In this document: piece by piece, positions 1-11,500 of the stretch
How positions within the stretch are numbered: position 1 is the stretch's first letter
Layout of the letters: each line of letters opens with the position of its first letter
NCBI GenBank assembly: GCA_000611775.1
Contig: KK106984.1
Coordinates: forward strand, 2,266,580-2,330,579
Length of the DNA: 64,000 nucleotides
DNA from: Umbilicaria muhlenbergii
Lineage: Eukaryota > Ascomycota > Lecanoromycetes > Umbilicariales > Umbilicariaceae
Direction of reading: 5' to 3'
Notes under the pieces: generated by a model
The model's database searches: none
What the model saw: only the letters and a program-made list of their open reading frames with translations
What the model was told of the DNA's origin: nothing
Program-made: the position numbers and the translations under genes

Positions 1-1539
1 ATGGGTTGATGGCGAGAAAGAGGTCAGTTGTCGACGGCGACCCCTTTTGCCATCAGGACTGCAGCGACGTGTCACCAGGAGTACGGAAGTACGGTATGGT
101 TCTTGGATCCGTGATTCTTGCTGGCCACTCGCCTGATGATTTCTGGGCGTTGGGGGGCATTCATTGGTCTGGCTGGAAGGGGCTGTAAGGCTGCTGGGGC
201 GTTATCGGTACTGTAGGGCACGCGGGTACTCCCGAAAAGCTTGGCTGGACGCATGAAGCCTGCCAGTGAGAACTTAATTCCCAAAGGGGCACGGCCGGGG
301 CGAGCGGGGTAAGGACCGGGTGTCTCTCTGGAATTACATGATCCTCCCATCAATAATTCGGACCACAGCATTGACTGACTCCCTGGAAAGAAGCCTGGTC
401 GTCGTGATTGACAGACCGAGTCATATGCCTGTATCAGTAGCTTTAGACGGGAGCTGCAGAGTCGTCTCGTGCAGCATGCTCTCTCCCGTAGCGCGAACGT
501 GACGAACAACAGCACGGAGAGTGAACGGTGACTATGGCACTTGTGGGTGTACTCCTACACAGTCTGCTTGGCCCGGATTGTCGTCCCATAGACTTTCCCA
601 CGTCCCTCCGGACACGTCGCGGGACCATGTGCGTAGCTCCAGCAGTAGATGTGGTTGTGCCTGGCTTCACTGGTAGGAGCTGATGATAATCACATGAGGG
701 GGCCCCAAGGCTGAACTGATCACTGGAATAAATAGCTACGGTCACGATCTTTCGGACTTACTGCGATCAGTGGGTTCCTACAACGAGAATGACAGCTATG
801 TACAGAGTATAAAGAGACGGAACCTGTAACAACGGTACAAACAGACCAGGAAAGCTGGCTCCCTCCATAGACTCGCGCAAGCCCCTGAAGAAGTGTTGGC
901 AAGGAGCGAACCTCCCACACTTGACTGTTATCCACCGACGTATCTTATCTTCCGTAGCTACAACTGCTGTCAATGAGGTGCCCCACAAAAAGTAGTTGAG
1001 CTAATAAAAATCCCTCAAGAGTAAAAAGTGAATGGAGATGCAGGGAATCGAACCCTGGACCATTCCCAAGTTCGATGCTAAGGGAATATTATACCACTCT
1101 ATTGGATGATTAGCTATTTTGCGCCAAGCAGATACGAAACAAGTGAATACGTACAAACCACATCCCCGTTGAAGTTTGCCACATCTATTACACAATATAT
1201 AGCACAAAACATCACTGCTTGGTGCACAATCATCGTGTTCCGGCCCTTTCTAGCCTTCTTTGGTCTCAATTCAGGGCCATCTTTCCAATCTGCTAAATAA
1301 ATAACCAGTGTATACGATTTTTCTATTTAACACGATACAACAATAGAGAGAGATCACAAATGCCTTTCTGACATTCTCCTTTCGGCTGGTATTTTCTTCC
1401 CTTCCCACGTGAATGGCGACTTCATCGGGTCTGCCGCCGTTGGGGGTACGCGTGGCAGAGCAACCGACATCTGATATGTGGTGAATGGGGCGATTCACAT
1501 CCACGATGTGTTGTCCGCGGTTTCATCCGACTTCTCCTA
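1..1539. other. Gene-free stretch at left edge
   Basis: No convincing protein gene is seen. The short open frames on either strand lack recognisable domains, supporting splice sites or biased codon use. The only structured element is the tRNA-like relic near 1.03-1.11 kb. The stretch could hold the end of a gene lying outside the window, but nothing in it shows this. Confidence 0.5.
1033..1108 (-). pseudogene. tRNA-Ala(AGC)-like relic
   Basis: The reverse strand reads as the 3' half of a tRNA. The T arm is CAGGG-TTCGATT-CCCTG, followed by CATCTCC and a discriminator A. Upstream are an anticodon stem TTCCC/GGGAA, a loop reading TTAGCA, and about 7 extra bases at the usual intron position 37/38, giving anticodon AGC. 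The D arm (AGAGTGGTATAAT) also resembles fungal tRNA-Ala. However, the 5' acceptor strand that should be GGAGATG is not present, so the acceptor stem cannot form. This looks like a decayed tRNA gene or tRNA-derived fragment rather than a working one. Confidence 0.45.
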
Positions 1540-2180
1540 TAAATTGGGACCTCTTCGCCTTTGTATTCTCTCCATCTTTTTGGATTCCTCCATCTCATTG
1601 GAACTTCCTCGTCTTTGGAATACCTTCGCTTAGAAGCTCTCCATCTTTGGAACCCCCTGGCCTTTGGGACATCCTCGCTTGGAAGCTCTCCACCTTTGGA
1701 ACCTCTTCGCCTTTGGTGTATCCTCGCTTGAAACCTCAGTGTTTGGAGTCTCTTCACCTTTGGGACTTCTTCGCTTGGAACCTCTCCACCTTTGGAGCCT
1801 CCTCGCCTTTGGAATATCCTCGCTTGGAACCTCTCCACCTTCCGAACCTCTTCGCTTGGAGCCTCTTCGCCTTTGGAACCTCCTCGCCTTTGGGATATCC
1901 TCGCTTAGAACCTCTCCGCCTTTGGAGCCTCCTAGCCTTTGGGACATCCTCGCTTGGAAGCTCTCCACCTTTGGAACCTCTTCGCCTTTGGTGTATCCTC
2001 GCTTGAAACCTCAGTGTTTGGAGTCTCTTCACCTTTGGGACTTCTTCACTTGGAACCTCTCCGCCTTCAAAACCTCTTCGCTTGGAACCCCTTCGCCTTT
2101 GGAGCCTCTTAGCGTCTAAGGCCTCTTCACCTTTGAAACCTCTTCGCCTCAACAACCTCTTCACCTTTTCCACGTCGACA
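1540..2180. repeat. Minisatellite of CTTTGGAACCTCTTCGC-type units
   Basis: About 640 bp are made of degenerate 15-18 nt units built on CTTTGG-AACCTC-TTCGC, with variants such as ATCCTCGCTTGG. A higher-order duplication is visible: 1661-1772 and 1936-2047 are identical over about 112 bp, 275 bp apart. The array has few stops on either strand, so long overlapping frames run through it in several phases, but none has a believable start, splice pattern or domain. It ends about 150 bp before the start codon of the gene at 2328, so it forms part of that gene's upstream region. Confidence 0.85.
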
Positions 2181-2327
2181 AGCTGGTGCACGCCTTGCTA
2201 AGATCTGACCTCAAAGCTTTCGGAACTCCTCAAGGAAGCTGTACAAACAAACAGCAACACAGATCGTCTCGCTGCTTCGGCTTCCTCTCTTCTTACCCTT
2301 ATTTCCATCTCAATTATATCCATCAGC

Positions 2328-3691
2328 ATGTTCCGCGGTTTCGCGTCAGGAAGGGGCCAGGGCCTTCCACGGAATTCTCGCAACGTGAGACAGCAGACCG
2401 GTGCGTTATCGAAACCTTGGCTTTGTTCGTTACCTCCAACTGACCAAGAATAGTCCGATATCGCGACCGTGGAGATGGAGCGGAAGCAAACGCGAACATG
2501 ACTGCAGATCCACCTAGTAAGTGGAACCATACTCAACACCGGCCCCATTCTCTACTGACAAGGCATAGCGGAGCGATCAGGTTCACGCGACGTCCCCGAT
2601 GCTGAAGACTCGCGTGTACGGGCCCAAGGTTGGCATGGCCAGGGACGAAACCCGGAAGCGCAGGAGTCGGAGCGTCTGCGAAGCAATGCCGAAGCTGCTA
2701 TCATCAATAGACAAGATGTTCAGTTGCAGAACATTATCCGCCGCTCGCACGAGGAGATGGGTCAGATGCCGGATAGAGCCGTACCAACCTCAGCGGAGGC
2801 GACAACACTCATTGTTCGTATGCTGGACCTGGCCAACCAACGTTTGGAGCCTCGACAAGCTGCCATATACCTTGCATACGCTCATTGGGATTATGAAGCG
2901 GCGGTAGAGAGATATATAGAGGAGAGGTTTGAGGATGATGAGAACCCGCTGTCCGACGCAGATGATAGCTTCAGCGACTTGGAGTTCGACGATGAGGAGG
3001 AGGAAGACGAAGGACAAGAAGGAGAAGCAGAGGACGAAGACGACGTTGAGGTAAGCCTTGCAGTTAAGTCACCCGCTTAATGTAACTAAGTCATGTCGTG
3101 CAGGAGAACGACATCGAAGATTACTTTGCACAAATGCGCCGTCTTAACAAACACATTTCTCGCAAAGGGCCCATCAAAGGCACGCGCAACGACTCACTGC
3201 TTGTCATCCGCCTCAGAAACCCCGGCGGCAGACCAGACACCGTGAAACGCTACCTGGACGTACATCCGGGGCCTGTAGACTGGGATCGGGATTTGAGGGC
3301 CATAAGTCGCTGGAGAAGTCAGGTCTTCCGGTAAGCTATTCCTGGGCTCTCACTATTAGACAGAAGCTGACCAGCTTGCAGCCGCGCTCTAGGTAGCATT
3401 CGCAACGGTCGCACGAAGTACCACGAGGTCGAGAAGCAGTGGCTGGTTGAGGCTCACGTCGAATTCGAGCGACGAAGTCGTAGGTCCGGCTCTGGGGCGG
3501 ATTGGAGAAAGATGGATTGGAGACAGCTCGCTGTAGATTTTAACCGTCGCTTCCAAGGCCGGATCCTGCCTGGAGACCCGCAACCAAGGCCAGTCAGAAC
3601 GGCTTTGTCGCTGCGGAACGAAAGGGCTCGGATAAAGGCCATCACCGACATCACCGGGCTTAAACCCAAGGACCAGGGGCCGAAGAAGTAG
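2328..3691 (+). CDS. Acidic protein with UBA-like segment, function unknown
   Basis: Five exons (2328-2400, 2454-2516, 2569-3050, 3104-3330, 3382-3691) join in frame to 384 residues. The ATG at 2328 opens an Arg/Gly-rich N-terminus (MFRGFASGRGQG). The middle has a short helical segment (LANQRLEPRQAAIYLAYAHW) of the kind seen in UBA/UBX-type proteins, where such domains bind ubiquitin; this is my inference from pattern only. A long Glu/Asp tract follows, then a basic C-terminal half rich in Trp and Arg (KQWLVEAHVEFERRS, MDWRQLAVDFNRRF). All four introns are 51-53 nt with GT-AG ends. No catalytic motif is visible. A nuclear or chromatin-associated role would fit the charge pattern but is not shown. 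The minisatellite lies just upstream. Confidence 0.75.
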
Positions 3692-4583
3692 CGACCACCA
3701 CCGGGGGACGGGGCGAGCAGACAGAGGTTGTACATAGGGTAGATAACTGTTCCTGCTTCCAATACCATTGCGATCCTTAAGCCATGCAGCGTAAAGATAG
3801 AGATTTAAGACAATCACTGCTAAAAGAACCAGAAGAGTATCGAAAATATTGCTGAACCCAATAATGACTTGACACTACAAACGGTATCGGCAAAAGACGC
3901 TGGAAGGGTAGTATTACCTCACGTGACGTCGGGTGGCGAAAATCACGAGATTTGTAAGATTACCTCATGGCGCAGGAGGCATTCTTTAGAAGGATATAAC
4001 TCAAGGAAGGCAGCATATCATAAGCTAAACCATTTGCATAATGCGCACTCGAGTCCGAAGGTCTATCGTGTATGTAATGTGATTCTCTACACGCGTGGAT
4101 GAAGAGGGCAGACTGAGAAGGTGTGGAGGTTGAGTGCCGCTTGGCCAGATTAGGAATGGCGGCAGCGGTAGAACATTACACCGCTTCCGAGCTACCTAAT
4201 AATGCCCTCAACTATCTTGCGCACCCTCGGCATCTCACGCAAGTTGTGTGAAGAAGCTTCGAGACCTGTGAGCGGCGTCTTCTCAGGGCTATGGATGCTC
4301 GTTCAGGCAGCTGTGGCTTGCGCAATACTGCAATAGTACACTAGTTCGATACCACATCGATCACTACATGGACCAGCGAAGCGATGGGTAGGCTCATAAA
4401 TCTCTCTTTGTTCTGCATGTGTATCCAGCGCATCCCGTTTGTCTTTCAAACAGTACTTTTGGTAACGCCATGCCAAAGCGCCACGAACGCCAATGCTACT
4501 AGTTTCCGGAGCTCGCTCCCTTGAGATCCAGCTTGTATGCAACATCTATCAGCCCTCCTTACTCCTTCCGCTCTTGATAAAGC
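3692..4583. other. Intergenic, convergent 3' ends
   Basis: The stretch lies between the 3' ends of two converging genes and holds their 3' untranslated regions. No open frame with domain or splice support is seen. Confidence 0.5.
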
Positions 4584-5512
4584 TCATTTCCTTCCACCAT
4601 TATTCTGTCTGCCATGCGCCTTTTCTACCCCCTGCCGAGCCTTCTGACTCCCCTGCCCCCTCTCCCGCGCTTTCCTTCCAGTAAATCGCATAGCTTCCGG
4701 AAGGCGTTGAGCTTGCGATTGAATACTGCTCCTCGAGCGGCTGGGACGAGGCCCGAGACTGCTTTGCAAGACCTGGCCCTCGAAGCGGGTGTTGGAATCT
4801 TTTGTCATCTTCTTCCAAATCACTCGCATACGCAGTGCAGCTTTATTTGCCGGTCGCTGTCGTTTGGCTTGGGCTAGGGCGTCGATGATGAATCGGTTCT
4901 CGATGGGTAGGTAGAAAGTGGGCGTAGATCGGCCAGGGGGGAAATGACGGCTGTTTGATGTTAGCAGCGCGACTTTCGAACATCCTTGAGCGGCATACCA
5001 GAAAGTTTGCGTTCTCCAACGGTTCAGAAAATGCACTGAATGTCCGTCCCGGTAATCCACCTTGTGAGGGTAGACGAATGTGACTGGATTGCCGTGCTTT
5101 ATGATGATGATAGTGCCATGGGAGTCATCGCTCTGGCCCACCTTCGCTGGGCTACGATCGATTCCTGAATTTTCGCTTGAGAAATCGTGGAACTGGGTAC
5201 ATTAGCAAAAACAGCTCTGACGCTTCGTGATCCCCGACTATGACAACCTACCGAGCGGTGTTCTCCATCACTGCCCTGCTCTTCGGATTGCAAAGATCCT
5301 GCTGGACTAGAGTCTTCGGAAGAAGATGTCAATTCAGACTCTGGAGTGGCAAACACAGCTGAGCGACTGCTGCGGGAGCCCTTGATCGCCGTCCATAGGT
5401 TCCATCTGGTGTTGATGAAACGTTTCCAGGCGGCCTTGGCGTCAAGATCGGTCTCGGACATAAGTCTGGCAACTATCATTGCCAAGTCATCTGCGTTCAC
5501 ATAGTTTGGCAA
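4584..5512 (-). CDS. Hypothetical protein, 5' end uncertain
   Basis: Two exons are supported on the minus strand: the upstream one down to 5252, and 5192-4584, joined by a 59-nt intron (5193-5251, GT-AG) in phase 0. The frame runs from NADDLAMIVARLMSETDLDAKAAWKRF through a Ser-rich stretch to a well-packed middle (GTIIIIKHGNPVTFVYPHKV) and a basic Lys/Arg/Gln C-terminus that could act in nuclear targeting or nucleic-acid binding. I do not recognise the family. There is no ATG between the first supported codons and an upstream stop near 5590, so another 5' exon is needed. One candidate begins at an ATG near 5866 (MTPETSRTLASDIS), but the join cannot be settled by eye. Confidence 0.55.
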
Positions 5513-6275
5513 CCCCCCAGTGAGCCTATAATGGCTATCTCCAGGTTGGCGTCGTCGCGGACCGCTTTCTCCACTTTGTCCATATGTTTACTTATGGCAT
5601 ATGCAACATCGAACCTACCGAGAGAGTAGAGTGTGTTATTGCTATGCAGTCGAAAGCAAGGGAAGAATTCACATACTCCCTAGTATTGACCGAAGGTATA
5701 TCCATGACGGAGCCGCACGGTTGGCTAACTTCTTCGTGTCCACTGGGCTTGGTTAACACCGCAGACTGTGCGAGCGCAGTGACCAAGGAGCTGACTTACA
5801 GTGAGGCGGGAAGGTTTTGCTTTTCTCTGACATGCTGATGTCTGATGCAAGTGTCCTCGATGTTTCTGGTGTCATCTTGGTGTTGGTTCAAAGTGATTAA
5901 AAGAGGTGTGAACTTTAGTTACGGAGGACAAGCTGTATATGCTTTACCGTAAAAGTTCAGACAAGAGCGCTGGGCCAGAAAGGTAGACGGGTTCAATGGA
6001 GGTACTAGAAATGGAGCTTAATGGGCTGTAGTATACCCAACGGTCCATGCAGTAAGGTTGGAAGGAAAAGATTTCGGCATGGGATCCAACATTTAGGAAC
6101 TCTTCGGATGAAAAGAACAGACGAAGATATTTATGAGTACATTAGAGGTGTTATTCACGATCTAAGGTGTGTTGACATCTGGCACGTGGAAAGGCCTCTG
6201 AGAGATTCATGCTGTCTAATCAACTGCCTAAGCTCCGAGGCCTAGCTTGCACCTCCTGGTACTGCTGGCTTGGTT
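5513..6275. other. Intergenic / possible 5' exon region
   Basis: It contains the likely promoter and perhaps a first exon (about 5790-5866, minus strand) of the gene ending at 4584, and the 3' flank of the DUF2293 gene. Nothing else is supported. Confidence 0.4.
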
Positions 6276-7867
6276 TCATCTCTTGTGGCCAGCCGTCGAA
6301 TTTATCCGCAGTTTGTACTTTGCTGCACCAATTCCAGCGCACTTGATCCGTTCTGGTGGTTTGAGAACAGGCCATTCGAAAAGAACTATACTGTCGTCGT
6401 CATGTTCAACGGTTTGAGATCTCTCGTCCCACTTCCTCCTGGGAAAATACTTGTCGCCATGATTGTCCTCAATCATTACTGTATCTGGCATGGCATCTAA
6501 AGCATTGGCCCGAGCTGAAGAATCCTCCGCGGTTTCCATTTGCTGCCCCACCCCCCTCCAATGCTTCCTGGTTCTATCAATACCTCTTTTGGATTGCTCT
6601 ATAGTCTTCCGCGTCTTGACCCAGCTTTTCGGGGATGCTGCGATGGTCGTTTTGGGCTTTACCGGGACTGAATTTGGTGGTGATTGAGTCGCCGCTGATA
6701 TTGAACGTTCGTCGTCGTCATTGTCATCACTGAGCAGATGGACAAATTCTTCGGAAAGCCCTTCACTCGATTCGCGGTTGACACACCGTTGGTTATGGGA
6801 TATGGTAGCTTTTGCTTCTACAGTAGCTTGACGTTTTGGTTGCTTTGAGGTAGGCTGTGTTTCTTGCGTGACATTCACAGTACGATGACGTTTCCTGGTT
6901 CCGGGGGCCACCATTGTAGTAGCTGTACTGATAGCTCGGTGACCGGTATTAGAGTTGATCCTTTTGAGTGCCGGCGCTGGACCCAATTCTCGAGTCAGCT
7001 TAGGGTTACCCGCCGCTTTCGAGCCTCGCCAGGAATCGAGTACGGCGTCTTGGTCTTTTCTGATTTGTGCCCGGGCTTCCTTTCGGCGGCCGTCTTTCGT
7101 GCCTTTGCGGCGATCTTGGCCTAGTAGGATTGAGTCGTATGATGTGTGGGTGTGTCGCACATGAGCGGCAACGGCCATCGTGACCTTTTCATCCATGCTC
7201 AAAGTGCCTGTCCTGCCAACCCTACCGGTGCCTTTTGCAAAACCATGGCCTAGAATAATGTGGACATCCTGAAGAGGTATCCCAGGGTACAGACGGAGGA
7301 TGGCTGATCGAGCATTGACCTGATCCCTCTGGTCCCTTACAAGAACATTCTGCTTACGACTGAGGGCAGTGGCAGCGGCATTTGCATTGACTTCCTCAAA
7401 CACCTCTTTGGGGCAATGCAGGCCGATTTGAGTGTTTGTCTTACTATTCTAATGAATCGAATCAGCCATCGACCTCCATCCCATAGATTGGGTTATATTC
7501 ACATAGACGAGGAAAAGGGTCTTCCCAGAGCGCTGGGTAAGCTCACGGCTTTTGAAGTCAGTGGGAGGCTATCTGAACTGCTTGATAAACACACCAATGT
7601 CTTGTGATGTAGACATCACCTGACAAAGATCAGTAAAGCAATAGACGCAACATTACATTCCCATCCTCTAACCTTTAGGCACGAAAACATAGCCATCGGG
7701 ACAATTAGCTTGGCTATTGGATAACTGAAATGAACGAGATGGTCAGAGAATGATAGTCAACGTAACGGGAAAAAGAGGAGTTGCTATACTCCTTCGTGGT
7801 CATTTTTCAGTAGAGTCTTTGGGTCTATTCGCCGCCGACGCGTGCTGCTAGGCTCTTGCATGACCAT
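6276..7867 (-). CDS. DUF2293 domain protein
   Basis: Five exons (7867-7790, 7724-7673, 7619-7595, 7548-7503, 7448-6276) join to 457 residues, starting MVMQEPSSTRRRR. After splicing, the N-terminal module reads GYVFVPKGDVYITRHC and then IGLHCPKEVFEEV. DUF2293 follows at about residues 95-165, recognised by ILRLYPGIPLQDVHIILGHG, GRVGRTGTLSMDEKV and AAHVRHTHTSYD, which match the conserved fungal pattern of this domain. The C-terminal half is low-complexity, with basic and acidic patches. The domain occurs in many ascomycete proteins and has no assigned biochemical role. Four introns lie in the first 420 bp, and one exon is only 25 nt. The gene shares a 664-bp divergent promoter with the histidine kinase at 8532. 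Confidence 0.88.
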
Positions 7868-8531
7868 GTTCGAGGAAAAAAGGCATTGTTGCCCAAAGGA
7901 TTATATTGCGCAAGGAAATCATATGTAACTTTCAGTCACTTTCCTGAGGTACATCGTTTGCTCTATGAGCATCACCAGCTCAAAGAGTATGTACCGCCCG
8001 TGGTTCTTTGTTGTGAGGCTCAAAGAGAGGTAAGGCGCTACTTAGTCATCCCAATGGCTGAGTAAGTGTGGCTGTGGAGGAAGGGTGGCGTTAAGTGGCT
8101 GGCTCAGGCTTTGGATGCTTGGATGCTTGGCGCAATGCGGAAGGCGCAAAGTTTCTAGGGAAGCACTCTGGGACTGCTGCATTAGGGAATTGTCAGAGGG
8201 GAGGGTCGGCAAGTCAGTCCCACGCAATCTGACACGCCTGACTGGTAGCTGCACATCCAACGCTTCTCGACCATCACCAGTCGCCTAGCCCAACCACCCG
8301 AGTCTAGCCTGCGGCCGAATCTTCAGCTTGTGACCTAGGACACTGTCTTGTCGTCTTCGCACCCGCTGAGCGAATCTCTCTACTTTCCATTTACTCAGTT
8401 AGGGCATCTGCAAAAACTGCCGGTTTACACCGTCCTGTCTTGAATGCGTACAACACCATCCATTGCATCTGCTGGTGCGTCTGGAGTCCCAAGGAAGCCA
8501 TTGTGGGGGAGACAGGTTTCTGGCAACCGCT
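7868..8531. promoter_or_regulatory. Divergent promoter region, DUF2293 gene / histidine kinase
   Basis: This 664-bp stretch separates two divergent start codons, so it must contain both promoters unless distal exons were missed. I see no clear operator or repeat. An in-frame ATG at 8463 could extend the kinase N-terminus by 23 residues. Confidence 0.5.
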
Positions 8532-11500
8532 ATGGCTACACAAAACAAGACCTCGAAGGTCGATAGCGTCAGAGAGCGCGAACTGTACCGATACTACAGT
8601 CCCATCGAATCCTCAGCTGCTGCGCCAAACCCGCCCCATGGAGTCCCTAACAATGTCGACCCTAATACATTATCGGCCCATGAAGCGTCATCTCCGGACA
8701 CTACTTTGACGGCCTTGGCCCAGCTATGCGCACTCAGGCTACAAGCGTCGAGGGCTATGATTAGGTAGCTCTTAAATCCAGAATCTAGATTCTACACATT
8801 GGGGAAGCTGACCTTTCTCACAGTCTAATATCCAAGGAAACCCAGTACTTCATTGCTGAATCAACCAAGACTCTGAACCTAATCGACAACCAAAGGTCTG
8901 AAGAAGAGGGAGATGGTTTGTGGGTCGGTTGCGCAACCGTCAGCAAGGAAGGCAGACTTTGCGAGAAGACCATTGAGCTTAGTCCTGAACCGGGCGGGTT
9001 CCCTTGCTTTACTGTCTGCGATCTATCCCAAGATGAGCGTTTCCAGGGGCTGCCGTTTGTGACAGGGCCACCTAATTTCAGGTTCTATGCGGGTACCCCA
9101 CTCACAACAGACAGGGGGGTCAACATTGGCAGTCTCTTCATTCTGGATAACAAAGTCCGACCAAGACTGAACCCGGACCAGGAGGCATTCCTCGGCACTA
9201 TTGCACAGACCGTCATGAAGCATTTGGAAATGAGCCGGGAAGCAGAAGAGAGGAGGAAGGCGATGCAAATGTCGAGAGGATTGAATGCATTCGTCGAGGG
9301 CAAAAGCTCACTTGACCTCGAGGGGCAGTCAGCCGGTGCCTCAAGCCTAGGTGCTAGGTCGGAATCAAGACCTCATGAGGGTGGTACACCGAGGAAAGGT
9401 ACGCGACAAGCATTCAGCAACAGCAGTGGCGGGAAAATCTCGGCCCGGAGTACCCTGCTGGATTCGTCGGATAAGACCAGTGATTCGAGTAGTCCTCGCA
9501 CCAACCGCAAAAGTACCGAGCTCTCTGGGGTTCCACGACACCCTTCAGGTACCGCCACACCTGGCTCTAGCTCGCAAGATGAAGGAGAAGCTGCGGCGCC
9601 ACGGGAGGACACAGATGCTAGACACCGCCGTACATTCGCACGAGCAGCAAACCTACTCCGGGAATCGCTCAATTTGCATCATAGTGGCGGTATTGCATTC
9701 TTGGATACTACACTTGGGTACCGTGGCCGCGAAGATGAAGATCACGGCAGCACCACTGGGTCAGACGAAACTAGTGCTGGGGAGGAGTATGGATCAGGGA
9801 TTTCCAATGCTTCATCTAACCAGCAATTTGGGAGACGGCACAGCACCTTTACTGCGAGGGCTTTCAGTAGCACTTCAAGGGGGTCTGCTGGCCAAGCGCC
9901 TGCGGAGATTCTTGGGTTCTCTACTCCGGAGCTCAACATGGGAACAAACGACACACCCGAGCGAATGAAGTCTTTCAGCCCCTTGGGCGAAAGCGCACTT
10001 CAGCGCTTCCTGCAAAAATATCCTCGAGGAAAACTTTGGTCCTTTGACGAAGACGGCAGCTTATCGTCATCGGAAGAGGAGGTTCTGACTGGAAAACTAG
10101 GCAAGAGCTCGCCTGCTCCGAAGCCACGTCGTAGTGGCAGGAAGTTTGCAGAGGCAAGAGCGTTGCAAAGGCATTTTCCTGGTGGTACAGCGAATTCCAT
10201 CCCAAAACTCATCCGCAGCTAACATCAATGACAGTACGACAACTGCTCTTTGCCCCATTATGGGATGCCGGAGCTGCCCGATGGTTTTCTGGCTGTTTCT
10301 GCTGGTCTACAATGAATCGACCAGTCTTCTCTACGGAATCAGAGCTCAGTTTCATCGTCGCTTTCGGTAACAGTGTGATGGCGGAGGTTTCACGACTGGC
10401 TACCATCACGGCGGACCAGCAGAAGGGTGATTTCATTGGTTCAATTTCCCACGAACTAAGATCTCCGCTGCACGGCATACTGGCCAGTGCAGAGTTCTTG
10501 GGAGAGACAAGTTGCGACGCATTTCAGGCAAGCTTGGTTGCCACAATTGACAGTTGTGGACGTACCCTACTGGACACCATCAACCATGTCCTTGACTTCA
10601 GCAAAATCAACTCATTTGAGAGGAACTGGCGTAATGTTCGGAAGCCTCGAATGGATACTAGGCGAGATTCTACGTCCGCTAAAGATAGGCCTGCTGCCAC
10701 GCGTGCACTACCTGAAGGGGCTCCCCCGCTCTTGAACATTTACGCTGTGACAGACGTTGCTGCAGTATGCGAGGAGGTCGTCGAAGGCGTCTACGCAGGA
10801 CAAATATACCAGGATATCAGCTCCGCCGACATTTCAGATATCACAGCCGGCGCTCGTGGTAAAACTTCAGAACGAGGACTGGCTGCAGGTAATCGGTCTC
10901 TCCTTGGTGGCTCGGGAGCTCAAATGGCTGGCAAGCCTATCGACGTAATCTTGGACATCCAGAAGGCCGACTACACTTTTACGACTCAACCTGGCGCTCT
11001 TCGGCGAGTCATTATGAATGTCTTCGGTAATGCTTTAAAATATACCGAAAAAGGGATGATCTTAGTCAAACTCGAATTGCACGACCTAGAGAATGTTCAA
11101 GATGACGAGCAGGATAGCGGCAAGCTGCTCGTAATTAAGGTTATTGATACAGGAAAGGGAATCTCCAATGAGTATCTAAGGACCCGTTTGTTTACACGTG
11201 AGTGTTCTTCTATTCCGATGTCGATCTTGGTGCTGATATCTGGATCTAGCTTTCGCACAAGAAAACGTATTGGCTCCTGGCACTGGGTATGTAACCCCCA
11301 CTCAGACCATACTACGTGAAACTTGTTGTAACGTCGATCACGTTCTAGTTTGGGCTTGTCCATTGTACGCAGCATCACGAACATGCTGGGGGGATCTATT
11401 GACATCCGCAGTCAAGTAGGCCAAGGCACTGAAGTCAAGATTAGTCTTCCTCTGATGAGGGTCCCTGGAACTGAGACCCCTATATCAACTCCTAGTACGG

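Noticed and set aside
1422-2191. Several overlapping repeat-encoding frames on both strands
   Set aside because: All come from the minisatellite unit lacking stop triplets; no believable start, intron pattern or domain.
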